Of a DNA stretch of 64,000 nucleotides, positions 26,104 to 35,695 are shown one piece after another. Within the stretch, counting starts at the first letter, position 1. Each line of letters opens with the position of its first letter. The notes below the pieces were generated by a model that was given only the letters and a program-made list of their open reading frames with translations, was not told the DNA's origin and made no database searches. The DNA comes from Pseudomonas sp. Gutcm_11s. Lineage in GTDB: Bacteria; Pseudomonadota; Gammaproteobacteria; Pseudomonadales; Pseudomonadaceae. A program made the position numbers and the translations under genes. The stretch covers positions 369,014 to 433,013 of the forward strand of contig NZ_JAQSUW010000010.1 in NCBI RefSeq assembly GCF_028649395.1, in the 5' to 3' direction.

Positions 26104-27000
26104 CTATTCGCCACCCAGGGCGAAGTTGGGCAGGCTGTCGACCGGTTGGGCGAAGTTGAAGGGGATGGATTCCAGGGCCAGGCCGACGTTGCGCTGCACC
26201 ACGAAATGCAGGTGCGGGCCGGTGCTGTTGCCGGTGTTGCCGGAGCGGGCGATCTGCCGGCCGGCCTCGATGTGCTCGCCCTCACGCACCGCCACCGAGC
26301 CGCGCATCAGGTGCAGGTAGACGCCCATGGTGCCGTCGTCGTGCAGGATGCGCACATAGTTGCCTGACGGGTTGTTGCCGCGCCCGCTCTGGTGGTTCTC
26401 GGTCTTCACCACCACGCCGCTGCGCGAGGCAACGATGGCCGTGCCCTCGGGCATGGCGATGTCCATGGCGTAGCGACCCTTGCGCGTGAAGTGGCTGTAC
26501 TGGCCGTTGGCGCCCTGGGTCAGCTTGAACGGCCCGCCCAGCCATGGCAGCGGGTAGCGGAACAGCAGCGGCTGCAGGCGCGGGTCACCCATGGCGTAGC
26601 GCAGCTTGGGCTTGTAGCGCATGGGCTGGGCCGGATCGAGCGGCGCCAGGGTGGTCAGGCGGATGTGGCTGCGCGGCGGCAGCACCCAGCGGATCGGGCC
26701 GTCCGGCGCGCCGGAGACATTGACCAGGCGATCCAGGCTCAACTCGATCTCCACCGGCGCATACAGGTCGTTGCGCAGCACCAGGGTCTCGCCGGCGTCG
26801 TGCTTCTTGGTTTCCAGCTTCACCAGGTTGTCGAGCTTCTCCACCATGCGGTCGCGGAACACGAACACCTGGGCACCGGGCACGGCCTTGTCGCTATAGG
26901 TCACCGTGCCGTGCTTGTCGACATACTTGTAGATGGTCAGCGCACTGGCCTGGCTCGCGGCCAGCAGCAGTGCGCAGAGAATGAATGAACGCCCTAGCAT
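26104..27000 (-). CDS. M23 family metallopeptidase (LysM-less endopeptidase) with DUF4124
   Basis: A 298-residue exported protein: signal peptide (cleavage after ASQASA, near 20), an N-terminal DUF4124-like stretch (IYKYVDKHGTVTYSDK) and a C-terminal M23 peptidase domain (about 165-285). Zinc-site motifs are present: HFTRKGRYAMD (H-x6-8-D) and HLHF. Such enzymes cut peptidoglycan cross-links in the periplasm. It is transcribed alone, divergently from the CoA-transferase gene; the 242-base gap between them must hold both promoters, though I identify no clear elements. Confidence 0.9.
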   Translation of the reverse strand: MLGRSFILCALLLAASQASALTIYKYVDKHGTVTYSDKAVPGAQVFVFRDRMVEKLDNLVKLETKKHDAGETLVLRNDLYAPVEIELSLDRLVNVSGAPDGPIRWVLPPRSHIRLTTLAPLDPAQPMRYKPKLRYAMGDPRLQPLLFRYPLPWLGGPFKLTQGANGQYSHFTRKGRYAMDIAMPEGTAIVASRSGVVVKTENHQSGRGNNPSGNYVRILHDDGTMGVYLHLMRGSVAVREGEHIEAGRQIARSGNTGNSTGPHLHFVVQRNVGLALESIPFNFAQPVDSLPNFALGGE

Positions 27001-27242
27001 AACTTCGCGGATTTATTGGTTATTGGTATCCGGGACGAGCAAGACTAGCAGCGCCGCCTACGCCCCGCGAGCACTGGCGGCGCGGGCTGTGCGGCAATCG
27101 GCAGGGTGATGCGGGGAAAATCCGCGATATCCGACGAAAGGCTCGGCGTAGAGCGCTCAATCCGACCTTGGTCGAACTGGCGCAGGCCGGCGTGGCGCCT
27201 AGACTGCCGGCCTTCGCACTTTCTGCCTGCCGAGGTTCCGCC

Positions 27243-28736
27243 ATGTATTCCGACCGCATCCGCCTGCCTGCCCTGCTGGACAAGCTGATGAGCGCGGCCG
27301 ATGCCGCCGCCCTGATCGAGGACGGCATGACCGTCGGCATGAGCGGCTTCACCCGCGCCGGCGAGGCCAAGGCCGTGCCTCGCGCCCTGGCCGAGCGGGC
27401 CAAGGCTACGCCGCTGCAGATCAGCCTGATGACTGGTGCCAGCCTGGGCAACGACCTCGACAAGCAGCTCACCGAGGCCGGCGTGCTGGCCCGGCGCATG
27501 CCGTTCCAGGTCGACAGCACCCTGCGCAAGGCGATCAACGATGGCAGCGTGATGTTCATCGACCAGCACCTGTCCGACACCGTCGAGCAGATCCGCAACC
27601 TGCAGCTGAAGAAGCCGGACATCGCGGTGATCGAGGCGGTCGCCATCACCGAGGACGGCCACATCGTGCCGACCACCTCGGTGGGCAACTCGGCCAGCTT
27701 CGCGATCTTCGCCGACAAGGTGATCGTCGAGATCAACCTGGCGCACAACCCGAATCTGGAAGGCCTGCACGACATCTACATCCCGACCTACCGGCCGACG
27801 CGCACGCCGATCCCGCTGGTGAGCGCCGAGCAGCGCATCGGCAGCGGCGCCATCCCGATCCCGCCGGAGAAGATCGTCGCCATCGTCATCACCGAACAGG
27901 CCGACTCCTATTCCACTGTCACCCCGCCGGACGCCGACACCCAGGCCATCGCCGACCATCTGATCGCCTTCTTCGGCCGCGAGGTCGATGCCGGGCGCCT
28001 GCCGTCCAACCTCGGTCCGCTGCAGGCCGGCATCGGCAGCATCGCCAACGCGGTGATGTGCGGCCTGCTGGAGTCGCCGTTCGAGGATCTGGTGATGTAT
28101 TCCGAGGTCCTGCAGGACTCCACCTTCGAGCTGATCGACGCCGGCAAGATGCGCTTCGCCTCGGGCTGCTCGATCACCCTGTCCGAGCGCTGCAACGCGC
28201 GGGTGTTCGGCAACCTGGAGCAGTACAAGGACAAGCTGGTGCTGCGCCCGCAGGAAATCTCCAACCACCCGGAGATCGTCCGCCGTCTTGGCATCATCGG
28301 CATCAACACCGCGCTGGAGTTCGACCTGTACGGCAACGTCAACTCGACCCACGTCGGCGGCACCCGGATGATGAACGGCATCGGCGGCTCGGGCGACTTC
28401 GCCCGCAACGCGCACCTGGCGATCTTCGTCACCAAGTCCATCGCCAAGGGCGGCGCGATTTCCAGCGTGGTGCCGATGGTCAGCCACGTCGACCACAGCG
28501 AGCATGACGTCGACATCCTGGTCACCGAGCAGGGCCTGGCTGACCTGCGTGGCCTGGCGCCGCGCGAACGCGCCCGGGCGATCATCGACAACTGCGTGCA
28601 CCCGGACTTCCGCGGCCCGCTCAACGACTACTTCGAGCGCGCCTGCGCCAAGGGCGGCCACACCCCGCACCTGCTGCGCGAGGCGCTGCAGTGGCACATC
28701 AACCTGGAAGAGTGCGGACGCATGCTGGCCGGCTGA
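27243..28736 (+). CDS. Acetyl-CoA hydrolase / succinyl-CoA:acetate CoA-transferase
   Basis: A 497-residue member of the SCACT/acetyl-CoA hydrolase family, the same size as the P. aeruginosa homologue. The ATG at 27243 is preferred to upstream in-frame codons, which add Arg/Pro-rich sequence unlike the family. The catalytic glutamate is Glu288 in MYSEVLQDS, and the GIGSIANAV, GGTRMMNGIGGSGDFARNA and EQGLADLRG blocks are typical. It moves CoA between succinyl-CoA and acetate (or hydrolyses acetyl-CoA), linking acetate to the TCA cycle. A strong terminator follows. Confidence 0.93.
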   Translation: MYSDRIRLPALLDKLMSAADAAALIEDGMTVGMSGFTRAGEAKAVPRALAERAKATPLQISLMTGASLGNDLDKQLTEAGVLARRMPFQVDSTLRKAINDGSVMFIDQHLSDTVEQIRNLQLKKPDIAVIEAVAITEDGHIVPTTSVGNSASFAIFADKVIVEINLAHNPNLEGLHDIYIPTYRPTRTPIPLVSAEQRIGSGAIPIPPEKIVAIVITEQADSYSTVTPPDADTQAIADHLIAFFGREVDAGRLPSNLGPLQAGIGSIANAVMCGLLESPFEDLVMYSEVLQDSTFELIDAGKMRFASGCSITLSERCNARVFGNLEQYKDKLVLRPQEISNHPEIVRRLGIIGINTALEFDLYGNVNSTHVGGTRMMNGIGGSGDFARNAHLAIFVTKSIAKGGAISSVVPMVSHVDHSEHDVDILVTEQGLADLRGLAPRERARAIIDNCVHPDFRGPLNDYFERACAKGGHTPHLLREALQWHINLEECGRMLAG

Positions 28737-28762
28737 TTTCGGGCCATGGCCCGAATGACGAA

Positions 28763-28795
28763 GCCGCTCCCGCCACGATCGGGAGCGGCTTTTTT
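28763..28795 (+). terminator. Intrinsic terminator of CoA-transferase gene
   Basis: Ten-bp stem GCCGCTCCCG/CGGGAGCGGC with a 7-base loop and TTTTTT immediately after. Confidence 0.95.
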
Positions 28796-28853
28796 ATTGG
28801 CTCGGTGACAATGGCCGGATGGCTCCGGCCACGGGAAAGGCTCAGGCGCCCGA

Positions 28854-29762
28854 CTACGCGCCCGGAACGAAGTGCTTCTGCGCGGTGCCGCGGGCGATCA
28901 GGCGCGACAGGTAGTCGAGCTTCTGCGGATCCTTGTCGACGAACTTGAAGGTCAGCTGCAGCCACTCGCTGTCCGGCTTGGGTTCCAGCGCCGCCACCGA
29001 GTGCAGGTAGCCGTTGAGGCGCGCGGTCTCGGCGGCCTCGCCCTGCTCCAGGTCGAGCACAGCGCTTTCCAGCACCTGCGGCAACAGCTCGGCGCGTTTG
29101 ACCACCAACAGCGCCTCCTTGAGGCTCAGCGCCTTGATCACGCAGGCCATGCTGCCGCCGGGCAGGCGCAGCTGACCCTGGCCGCGACCGGCGGGTGCGG
29201 CAGCAGCCTTGGCTGCGGGTTCAGGTTTGGCGAATGCCGCAGCAGCGGCAGGAGCAGCAGCCTTGGCGGCCGGTTTGACCACCTCGGCCTTGCCGCCAGT
29301 GAGGGCGGCCAGCGAGTCGTTGGCGAAGGCGCCGCTGCTGAGCATCTTCGGCGGCGCCGAGGCGGCCAGGGCCTGCAGCTTGCCGGCACGGTGCAGGGCT
29401 TTCTTGACCTTGGTGATCAGCTGTTCGTTGGAGAAGGGCTTGCCGATGTAGTCGGTGACGCCGGCCTGGATGGCCTGCACCACGTTCTCCTTGTCACCAC
29501 GGCTGGTAACCATGACGAACGGCGTGGTCTTCAGGGTTTCCTGCTCGCGGCACCAGGTGAGCAGCTCGAGGCCGGACATCTCCGGCATCTCCCAGTCGCA
29601 GAGGATCAGGTCAACGGGTTGGCGGGCGAGCATCTGCTGGGCCTTGCGCCCGTTGACCGCCTCCTCGATCTGGATGCCGGGGAAGTGGTCGCGCAGACCC
29701 TTCTTCACCAGATCACGGATAAAGGTGGCGTCGTCCACCACCAGCACACTGACTTTGCTCAT
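28854..29762 (-). CDS. Response regulator with Ala/Pro/Lys linker and uncharacterised output domain
   Basis: A 302-residue protein. Residues 4-122 are a CheY-like receiver (VLVVDDATFIRD; phosphoacceptor in LILCDWEMP; KPF near 110). An alanine-rich linker (about 125-200, AKAAAPAAAAAFAKPEPAAKAAAAP) leads to a C-terminal domain (about 205-302, RGQGQLRLPGGSM...) that may be PilZ-like but lacks a clear RxxxR motif. Similar genes sit beside phoU in other Pseudomonas, so a link to phosphate signalling is possible, though no kinase is adjacent. Confidence 0.85.
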   Translation of the reverse strand: MSKVSVLVVDDATFIRDLVKKGLRDHFPGIQIEEAVNGRKAQQMLARQPVDLILCDWEMPEMSGLELLTWCREQETLKTTPFVMVTSRGDKENVVQAIQAGVTDYIGKPFSNEQLITKVKKALHRAGKLQALAASAPPKMLSSGAFANDSLAALTGGKAEVVKPAAKAAAPAAAAAFAKPEPAAKAAAAPAGRGQGQLRLPGGSMACVIKALSLKEALLVVKRAELLPQVLESAVLDLEQGEAAETARLNGYLHSVAALEPKPDSEWLQLTFKFVDKDPQKLDYLSRLIARGTAQKHFVPGA

Positions 29763-29858
29763 CGACCACTCCCTACAACGATGTCGACAAGCATAGCCGG
29801 GGATACTGGCCCATGGCCAACGGATGCACCCGACGCAGCCGGGGCATCCGTCACAGGC

Positions 29859-30587
29859 TTACTCGGTCTTGCCGGCCTGCACTTCTTCCTGCATGCGCGC
29901 CAGGCCCATGTGGCGCACATCGGTGCCGCGCACCAGGTAGATGACCAGTTCGGCGATGTTGCGCGCGTGGTCACCAATGCGCTCCAGCGAACGCAGGACC
30001 CAGATGATCGACAGCACGCGGGTGATCGAGCGCGGGTCTTCCATCATGAAGGTGACCAGCTCGCGCAGGGCGGTCTTGTACTCGCGGTCGATGGTCTTGT
30101 CGTACTGCGCCACCGACAGGGCCAGCTCGGCGTCGAAGCGGGCGAAGGCGTCCAGCGACTCCTGCACCATCTTGCGCACCTGGTCGCCGATGTGACGCAC
30201 CTCGACGTAGCCGCGCGGGGCCTCGCCGCTCTCGCACAGCTCGATGGCGCGCTTGGCGATCTTCGAGGCCTCGTCACCGATGCGCTCGAGGTCGATCACC
30301 GACTTGGAGATGCTGATGATCAGGCGCAGGTCGGAAGCGGCCGGCTGGCGACGGGCGAGAATGCGCAGGCATTCCTCGTCGATGTTGGTTTCCATCTGGT
30401 TGATCTGGTCGTCGATCTCGCGCACCTGCTGGGCCAGGCCGGAGTCGGCCTCGATCAGCGCGGTGACCGCGTCGTTGACCTGCTTCTCGACCAGGCCGCC
30501 CATCGCCAGGAGGTGGCTACGCACTTCCTCCAGCTCGGCGTTGAACTGCTGAGAGATGTGATGGGTGAGGCTGTCTTTGTTGATCAT
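29859..30587 (-). CDS. phoU: Phosphate signalling protein PhoU
   Basis: A 242-residue all-helical protein with two PhoU three-helix repeats (about 18-105 and 120-210). The metal-binding motifs are visible as DLRLIIS and ERIGDEASKIAKRA in the first half and LERIGDHARNIAELVIY in the second. It couples the Pst transporter to PhoR, keeping the kinase off when phosphate is ample. It is transcribed after pstB in the pst operon. Confidence 0.97.
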   Translation of the reverse strand: MINKDSLTHHISQQFNAELEEVRSHLLAMGGLVEKQVNDAVTALIEADSGLAQQVREIDDQINQMETNIDEECLRILARRQPAASDLRLIISISKSVIDLERIGDEASKIAKRAIELCESGEAPRGYVEVRHIGDQVRKMVQESLDAFARFDAELALSVAQYDKTIDREYKTALRELVTFMMEDPRSITRVLSIIWVLRSLERIGDHARNIAELVIYLVRGTDVRHMGLARMQEEVQAGKTE

Positions 30588-30642
30588 CGCGGAATCCTAT
30601 GCAAACCGGTTTCGAGTTGGTTTTTGTTAGACCACCACACCA

Positions 30643-31476
30643 CTAGCCGTAACGGCCGGTGATGTAGTCCTCGGTTTGCTTCTTGGCCGGGTTGGTGAAC
30701 AGGGTATCGGTGTCGCCGAACTCGATCAGTTTGCCCATGTACATGAACGCGGTGTAGTCGGAGACGCGCGCCGCCTGCTGCATGTTGTGGGTGACGATGA
30801 CGATGGTGTACTTGCTCTTCAGCTCGTAGATCAGCTCTTCGACCTTGAGGGTCGAGATCGGGTCGAGTGCCGAGCAGGGTTCGTCGAGCAGCAGCACTTC
30901 CGGCTGCACCGCCACGGTACGGGCGATCACCAGACGCTGCTGCTGGCCACCGGAGAGGCCGAGGGCGGAGTCGTGCAGACGGTCCTTGACCTCGTCCCAC
31001 AGGGCGGCGCTCTTCAGGGCCCACTCGACGGTCTCGTCGAGCACGCGCTTCTGGTTCACACCCTGGATGCGCAGGCCGTACACCACGTTCTCGTAGATGC
31101 TCTTGGGGAACGGGTTGGGCTTCTGGAACACCATGCCGACGCGGCGACGCAGCTCGGCGACGTCCACGCCCTTCTTGTAGATGTCGTGGCCGTCGAGGCG
31201 GATCTCGCCCTGTACGCGGCAGCCGTCGACCAGATCGTTCATCCGGTTGAAGGTACGCAGCAGGGTCGACTTGCCGCAGCCGGACGGGCCGATGAAGGCG
31301 GTCACGCGCTGCTTCGGAATGTTCATGCTGACATCGAACAGTGCCTGCTTCTCGCCGTAGAACAGGCTGAGGCCAGGCACTTCCAGGGCGACGGTTTCTT
31401 CCGCCAGGTTGAGGCCCTGCTTTTGGCGGCCGAGGGCGGCCATGTCGATACCGTGGGTGTGTACTTCGTGCTGCAT
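30643..31476 (-). CDS. pstB: Phosphate ABC transporter ATPase PstB
   Basis: A 277-residue ATPase of the high-affinity phosphate importer. Walker A is GPSGCGKST, the signature is LSGGQQQRL and Walker B is [17 protein letters not shown] lies seven bases before the ATG. The long PstB-specific [20 protein letters not shown] block confirms the subfamily. It follows pstA and precedes phoU. Confidence 0.97.
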   Translation of the reverse strand: MQHEVHTHGIDMAALGRQKQGLNLAEETVALEVPGLSLFYGEKQALFDVSMNIPKQRVTAFIGPSGCGKSTLLRTFNRMNDLVDGCRVQGEIRLDGHDIYKKGVDVAELRRRVGMVFQKPNPFPKSIYENVVYGLRIQGVNQKRVLDETVEWALKSAALWDEVKDRLHDSALGLSGGQQQRLVIARTVAVQPEVLLLDEPCSALDPISTLKVEELIYELKSKYTIVIVTHNMQQAARVSDYTAFMYMGKLIEFGDTDTLFTNPAKKQTEDYITGRYG

Positions 31477-31538
31477 GGGAGGCTCCCTACGCTAACAATT
31501 CGTTCAGGTCGCCCGGCCAGGCCAGGCGACGCCATTGA

Positions 31539-33215
31539 TCAATGATCCAGCGCCTTGTACTTCTCGCGCAGGTGGTTACGGATGAATACGGCGCTCAGGT
31601 TGAGCAGGGCGATCACCAGCACCAGCAGCAACGCGGTGGCGTACACCAGCGGGCGGGCGGCCTCGACGTTGGGGCTCTGGAAGCCGACGTCGTAGATGTG
31701 GAAGCCCAGGTGCATGATCTTCTGGTCCAGGTGCAGGTACGGGTAGTTACCGTCGACCGGCAGGCTCGGTGCCAGCTTGACCACGCCAACCAGCATCAGC
31801 GGTGCCACTTCGCCAGCGGCGCGGGCCACGGCGAGGATCATGCCGGTCATCATGGCCGGGCTGGCCATCGGCAGCACCACCTTCCACAGGGTCTCGGCCT
31901 TGGTCGCGCCGAGCGCCAGGGAACCTTCGCGCAGGGCCCGCGGGATACGCGCCAGGCCTTCCTCGGTGGCGACGATCACCACCGGCACGGCGAGGATCGC
32001 CAGGGTCAGCGAGGCCCACATCAGGCCCGGGGTGCCGAAGGTCGGCGCCGGTGCGGCCTCCGGGAAGAACAGGCGGTCGATCGAGCCACCCAGCACGTAG
32101 ACGAAGAAGCCCAGGCCGAACACGCCGTAGACGATGGCCGGCACACCGGCCAGGTTGTTCACGGCGATGCGGATGATCCGGGTCAAGGCGCCCTGCTTGG
32201 CGTACTCGCGCAGGTAGATGGCTGCCAGCACACCGAACGGGGTGACGATCACGGCCATGATCAGGGTCATCATCACGGTGCCGAAGATGGCCGGGAAGAT
32301 GCCGCCCTCGGTATTGGCCTCACGCGGCTCGTCGCTGAGGAATTCCCACAGCTTGGCGAAGTAGAAGCCGATCTTGCTACCGGTGCCCATGGCGTTGGGC
32401 TGGTAGGCACGCACCACCTTGCTCAGGGCGATCTCCTGCTCGCGGCCGTCGACGGTCTTCACCGTCACGCTGTCGCGGGCCAGCTCGTTGTGCAGGGCGA
32501 TCAGCTTGCCTTCGAGCACCTTGTACTGGGCATCCAGCTCGGCGCGCTGGGCGTCGAGGTCGGCCTGGGCGGCGGCGCTCAGCTGGTCCTTGAGTTCCAG
32601 CTTGCGGCCTTCCAGGCGCAGCTGCTCGAGGCCGTGGTTGATGTGGCCGATGTCGCTTTTTTCCAGGCGCACCTGCTGCGCATGCAGCTCGTCGACGCGG
32701 GTGATGCGGCTCTGCAGCTCGTTCCAGGCGGCATCGCCCTCGGCAACGACCTGACCACCCTGTTTGACGTTGAGCAGGTAGCCATAGAAGTTGCCCCACT
32801 CGCGGCGCTCCATGACCATCAGGCTCTCGGGAGTGCGCGGCTCGCTCAGCCACTCGGCTACCACCCAGCTGAAGTCGGCGCCGTAGACCTCACGGTTGCC
32901 GACCTTGAACAGCTCACGGGTGAGGAACTCGCCACCGCTGATATCCACCGGCAGGCCGGCAGCGGCCAGACGGGCACGCGGGACTTGTTCTTCCTGCACC
33001 AGCTCGCCGGCCATCACGCGGGCAGCTTCGCCCGGCACCTGGTACTTGGCCTCGATCACGTCGGCCGGCCAGAAGTGGCCGAGACCGCGTACGGCGATCA
33101 CGGCGAGCAGGCCGATGGTCATGATCACAGCAATGGACACGCCACTGGCGGTCATCCACACCCAGGGCGAGCCACTCTTGAACCAGGATTTGAAGTTTTG
33201 CTCTTTGGTTTTCAC
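31539..33215 (-). CDS. pstA: Phosphate ABC transporter permease PstA (extended)
   Basis: A 558-residue permease, almost twice the length of E. coli PstA. An N-terminal membrane helix (about 20-45) is followed by a periplasmic/coiled-coil insertion (about 50-280, DUF3333 type with DELHAQQVRLEKS and QLRLEGRKLELKDQLSA), then the six-helix permease core (about 310-550) with EGSLALGATKAETLWKVVLP as the ATPase-coupling loop. This extended form is usual in Pseudomonas. It lies between pstC and pstB. Confidence 0.95.
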   Translation of the reverse strand: MKTKEQNFKSWFKSGSPWVWMTASGVSIAVIMTIGLLAVIAVRGLGHFWPADVIEAKYQVPGEAARVMAGELVQEEQVPRARLAAAGLPVDISGGEFLTRELFKVGNREVYGADFSWVVAEWLSEPRTPESLMVMERREWGNFYGYLLNVKQGGQVVAEGDAAWNELQSRITRVDELHAQQVRLEKSDIGHINHGLEQLRLEGRKLELKDQLSAAAQADLDAQRAELDAQYKVLEGKLIALHNELARDSVTVKTVDGREQEIALSKVVRAYQPNAMGTGSKIGFYFAKLWEFLSDEPREANTEGGIFPAIFGTVMMTLIMAVIVTPFGVLAAIYLREYAKQGALTRIIRIAVNNLAGVPAIVYGVFGLGFFVYVLGGSIDRLFFPEAAPAPTFGTPGLMWASLTLAILAVPVVIVATEEGLARIPRALREGSLALGATKAETLWKVVLPMASPAMMTGMILAVARAAGEVAPLMLVGVVKLAPSLPVDGNYPYLHLDQKIMHLGFHIYDVGFQSPNVEAARPLVYATALLLVLVIALLNLSAVFIRNHLREKYKALDH

Positions 33216-33237
33216 GGACGTCTACCTTTCCCAGTTC

Positions 33238-35517
33238 TCAGAGCGACGCGTATTTCTTGCGCAGGCGAGTACGGATCAATTCCGCCAGCGTGTTCATCAC
33301 GAAGGTGAAGCCCAGCAGCACCAGCGCGGAGAGGAACAGCACGCGGTAGTGGGTACTGCCCACCTCGGACTCCGGCATCTCCACCGCCACGTTGGCGGCA
33401 AGCGTGCGCAGACCCTGGAAGATGTTCATGTCCATGATCGGCGTGTTGCCGGTGGCCATCAGCACGATCATGGTCTCGCCGACGGCGCGGCCGAGGCCGA
33501 TCATCAGCGCCGAGAAGATGCCCGGGCTGGCGGTGAGGATCACCACGCGGGTCAGGGTCTGCCAGGGCGTGGCACCCAGGGCCAGGGAGCCGAAGGTCAG
33601 GCTCTTCGGCACGCTGAACACGGCGTCTTCGGCGATCGAGTAGATGTTCGGGATCACCGCGAAGCCCATGGCCAGGCCGACCACCAGGGCGTTGCGCTGG
33701 TCGAAGGTGATTCCCAGGTCGTTGCTGATCCACAGGCGCATGTCGCCGCCGAAGAACCAGTTCTCCAGGTGGCCGCTCATGCCCAGCGAACCGGCACCGA
33801 TCAGCAGGATCACCGGGATCAGCAGAGCCGCTTCCCAGCCGTCCGGAATCACCAGGCGGATGCGCTCCGGCAGGCGGCTCCAGGCGTAGGCGGCGAGCAA
33901 CACGCCGACCGGCATGAGCAGCAGCAGGCTGAAGATGCCCGGCAGGTGGCCTTCGACGTAGGGCGCCAGGAACAGACCGGCGAAGAAGCCGAGGATCACC
34001 GTCGGCAGGGCCTCCATCAGTTCGATCACCGGCTTGACCTTGCGGCGCATGCTCGGGGCCATGAAGTAGGCGGTGTAGATGGCCGCGCAGATGGCCAGCG
34101 GAGCGGCCAGCAGCATGGCGTAGAAGGCGGCCTTGAGGGTACCGAAGGTCAGCGGCGCCAGGCTCATCTTGGGCTCGAAGTCGGTGTTGGCCGAGGTCGA
34201 CTGCCAGACGTACTTAGGCTCGTCATAGCTCTCGTACCAGACTTTGCCCCACAGCGCGCTCCAGGATATCTCCGGGTGCGGGTTGTCGATGACGAAGCGC
34301 TGCAGGCCGTTCTTCGACTCGACCAGCACGCGGTTGGCGCGCGGCGACAGGGCGCCCACGGTGGCGCCATCGGCGACCTTCTCGGTCAGCAGAGTACGGT
34401 GTGCGGTGCTGTGGAAGATGCCCAGGTGGCCTTCGGCGTCCAGCGCCAGGAAGCCCTTGCGGCGCTCTTCCGGAAGAATCTGGGTGATCGCCGCATCGTT
34501 CAGCTGGAAGCCGCGGATGTGGGTCAGTGCGGCCTTGCCGTCGGCGTCACGCACCATGAACCACTGGCCGATGCCGCCCTTGCTGTCGCCGACCATCAGC
34601 GAGATGCCGCCGAGCAGCGGGTTGACCGTGGTCACTTCGGCTTCGCCCTGCAGCAGCTTGTAGCGGCCGTTGAGCGACTTGTTGCGCAGGTCGAAGACGT
34701 CGGCGGTGGCCTTGCCGTTGATCACGAACAGCCACTGCTGGCGCGGGTCGATGATCATCGCCTTGATCGGCTCGGCGATCTGCGGCAGGTCGATGCGGGT
34801 CTCGTCGAGGCTGACCTCGCCGGTCATCAGGTTCTCTTCACGGCTGATGTTCAGCAGCTGCAGCTCGGCACCGGTGGAGGCGCTGAGCATCAGGCTGTCG
34901 CCGTTCTCGCTGATTGCCACGTGCTCCAGGGCACGGCCCTGCGCATCGAGGGTGATCGGCGCCTCGCCGAAGGGGTATTCCAGCTGCGGCGTGATGGTCT
35001 TGACGTTGTTCGGGTAGCTCACCTTGTAGACATGCTCGAACACCAGCGCCTGGCCGTTGGACAGGCCCAGCACCACGCGGTGGCTGCCGGGCTGGTCCTG
35101 GCTCACCGAGGCGATGCTGGCACCAGCCGGCAGGGCCAGCTGGTAGGCGTTCATGGCGATGCCGTCCTTCAGGCCGAAGAACTGCACCTGGCCGCTGCGC
35201 GACAGGCGCATGGCGACCTTGTTCTGCTCTTCCACGGAGAGCAGCAGGGCCTCGCCCGAATCGGTCAGCCAGCTCGGTTGTTGCGGCTGGCGGGCTTCCA
35301 TGTCGGCACCGCCGAACATCGGCGCGACCACATAGGCGAGGTAGAAGAAGATCAGGGTGATACAGGCCAGCACGGCCAGGCCGCCGATGGACACGTACCA
35401 ACGCGCCATGCGGTCCTTGAGGGCGCGCATGCGCCGCTTGCGTTGCAGGGCTGGGGTATCGAAATCGATCCGATGGCTGTTGGAAGCACTCATGCGGTTA
35501 TTGGCCAGGTCATTCAT
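33238..35517 (-). CDS. pstC: Phosphate ABC transporter permease PstC (extended)
   Basis: A 759-residue permease. After a cytoplasmic start and one membrane helix (about 40-65) comes a large periplasmic beta-propeller-like domain (about 80-450) not found in E. coli PstC, then a six-helix core (about 460-755) with the GSLALGATPWQTLTRVV coupling loop. Such enlarged PstC proteins are normal in Pseudomonas. It is preceded by a good Pho box and separated from pstS by a hairpin, so it can be transcribed both with and without pstS. Confidence 0.94.
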   Translation of the reverse strand: MNDLANNRMSASNSHRIDFDTPALQRKRRMRALKDRMARWYVSIGGLAVLACITLIFFYLAYVVAPMFGGADMEARQPQQPSWLTDSGEALLLSVEEQNKVAMRLSRSGQVQFFGLKDGIAMNAYQLALPAGASIASVSQDQPGSHRVVLGLSNGQALVFEHVYKVSYPNNVKTITPQLEYPFGEAPITLDAQGRALEHVAISENGDSLMLSASTGAELQLLNISREENLMTGEVSLDETRIDLPQIAEPIKAMIIDPRQQWLFVINGKATADVFDLRNKSLNGRYKLLQGEAEVTTVNPLLGGISLMVGDSKGGIGQWFMVRDADGKAALTHIRGFQLNDAAITQILPEERRKGFLALDAEGHLGIFHSTAHRTLLTEKVADGATVGALSPRANRVLVESKNGLQRFVIDNPHPEISWSALWGKVWYESYDEPKYVWQSTSANTDFEPKMSLAPLTFGTLKAAFYAMLLAAPLAICAAIYTAYFMAPSMRRKVKPVIELMEALPTVILGFFAGLFLAPYVEGHLPGIFSLLLLMPVGVLLAAYAWSRLPERIRLVIPDGWEAALLIPVILLIGAGSLGMSGHLENWFFGGDMRLWISNDLGITFDQRNALVVGLAMGFAVIPNIYSIAEDAVFSVPKSLTFGSLALGATPWQTLTRVVILTASPGIFSALMIGLGRAVGETMIVLMATGNTPIMDMNIFQGLRTLAANVAVEMPESEVGSTHYRVLFLSALVLLGFTFVMNTLAELIRTRLRKKYASL

Positions 35518-35583
35518 GAGGAGTTCTCGGACGGGGCATACACAGCCCGCTCGTTGTGAGGTACGTCAATCTATCCGGCTCGT

Positions 35584-35601
35584 GTGACAGAAAGATTACA
35601 G
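35584..35601 (-). promoter_or_regulatory. Pho box before pstC
   Basis: On the minus strand CTGTAAT-CTTT-CTGTCAC matches 12 of 14 half-site bases of the PhoB consensus. A -10-like TAGATT lies 10 bases further, 66 bases or so before the pstC ATG. It gives pstCAB-phoU its own phosphate-regulated promoter. Confidence 0.8.
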
Positions 35602-35653
35602 AGCGGTGACGTGACAACGCCCACGGCTCCGAAGAGTCGCGGGCGTGTCGGAT

Positions 35654-35683
35654 GATGCGCCGGGGATGGGGTCCCGGCGCATC
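35654..35683 (-). terminator. Hairpin after pstS
   Basis: Eleven-bp stem GATGCGCCGGG/CCCGGCGCATC with an 8-base loop between pstS and pstC; no T-run. It may partially terminate or stabilise the pstS message so that pstS is made in excess. Confidence 0.6.
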
Positions 35684-35695
35684 TCGGGGCTGCTA

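Noticed and set aside
30620-30632. A-rich AACAAAAA in the phoU upstream region as a Crc/Hfq site
   Set aside because: It is about 35-45 bases before the start and phoU is not a catabolic gene; probably coincidental.
32896-35559. Nearly 890-codon open frame on the plus strand
   Set aside because: Exactly opposite pstA/pstC, with low-complexity composition and no start context; a codon-bias artefact.
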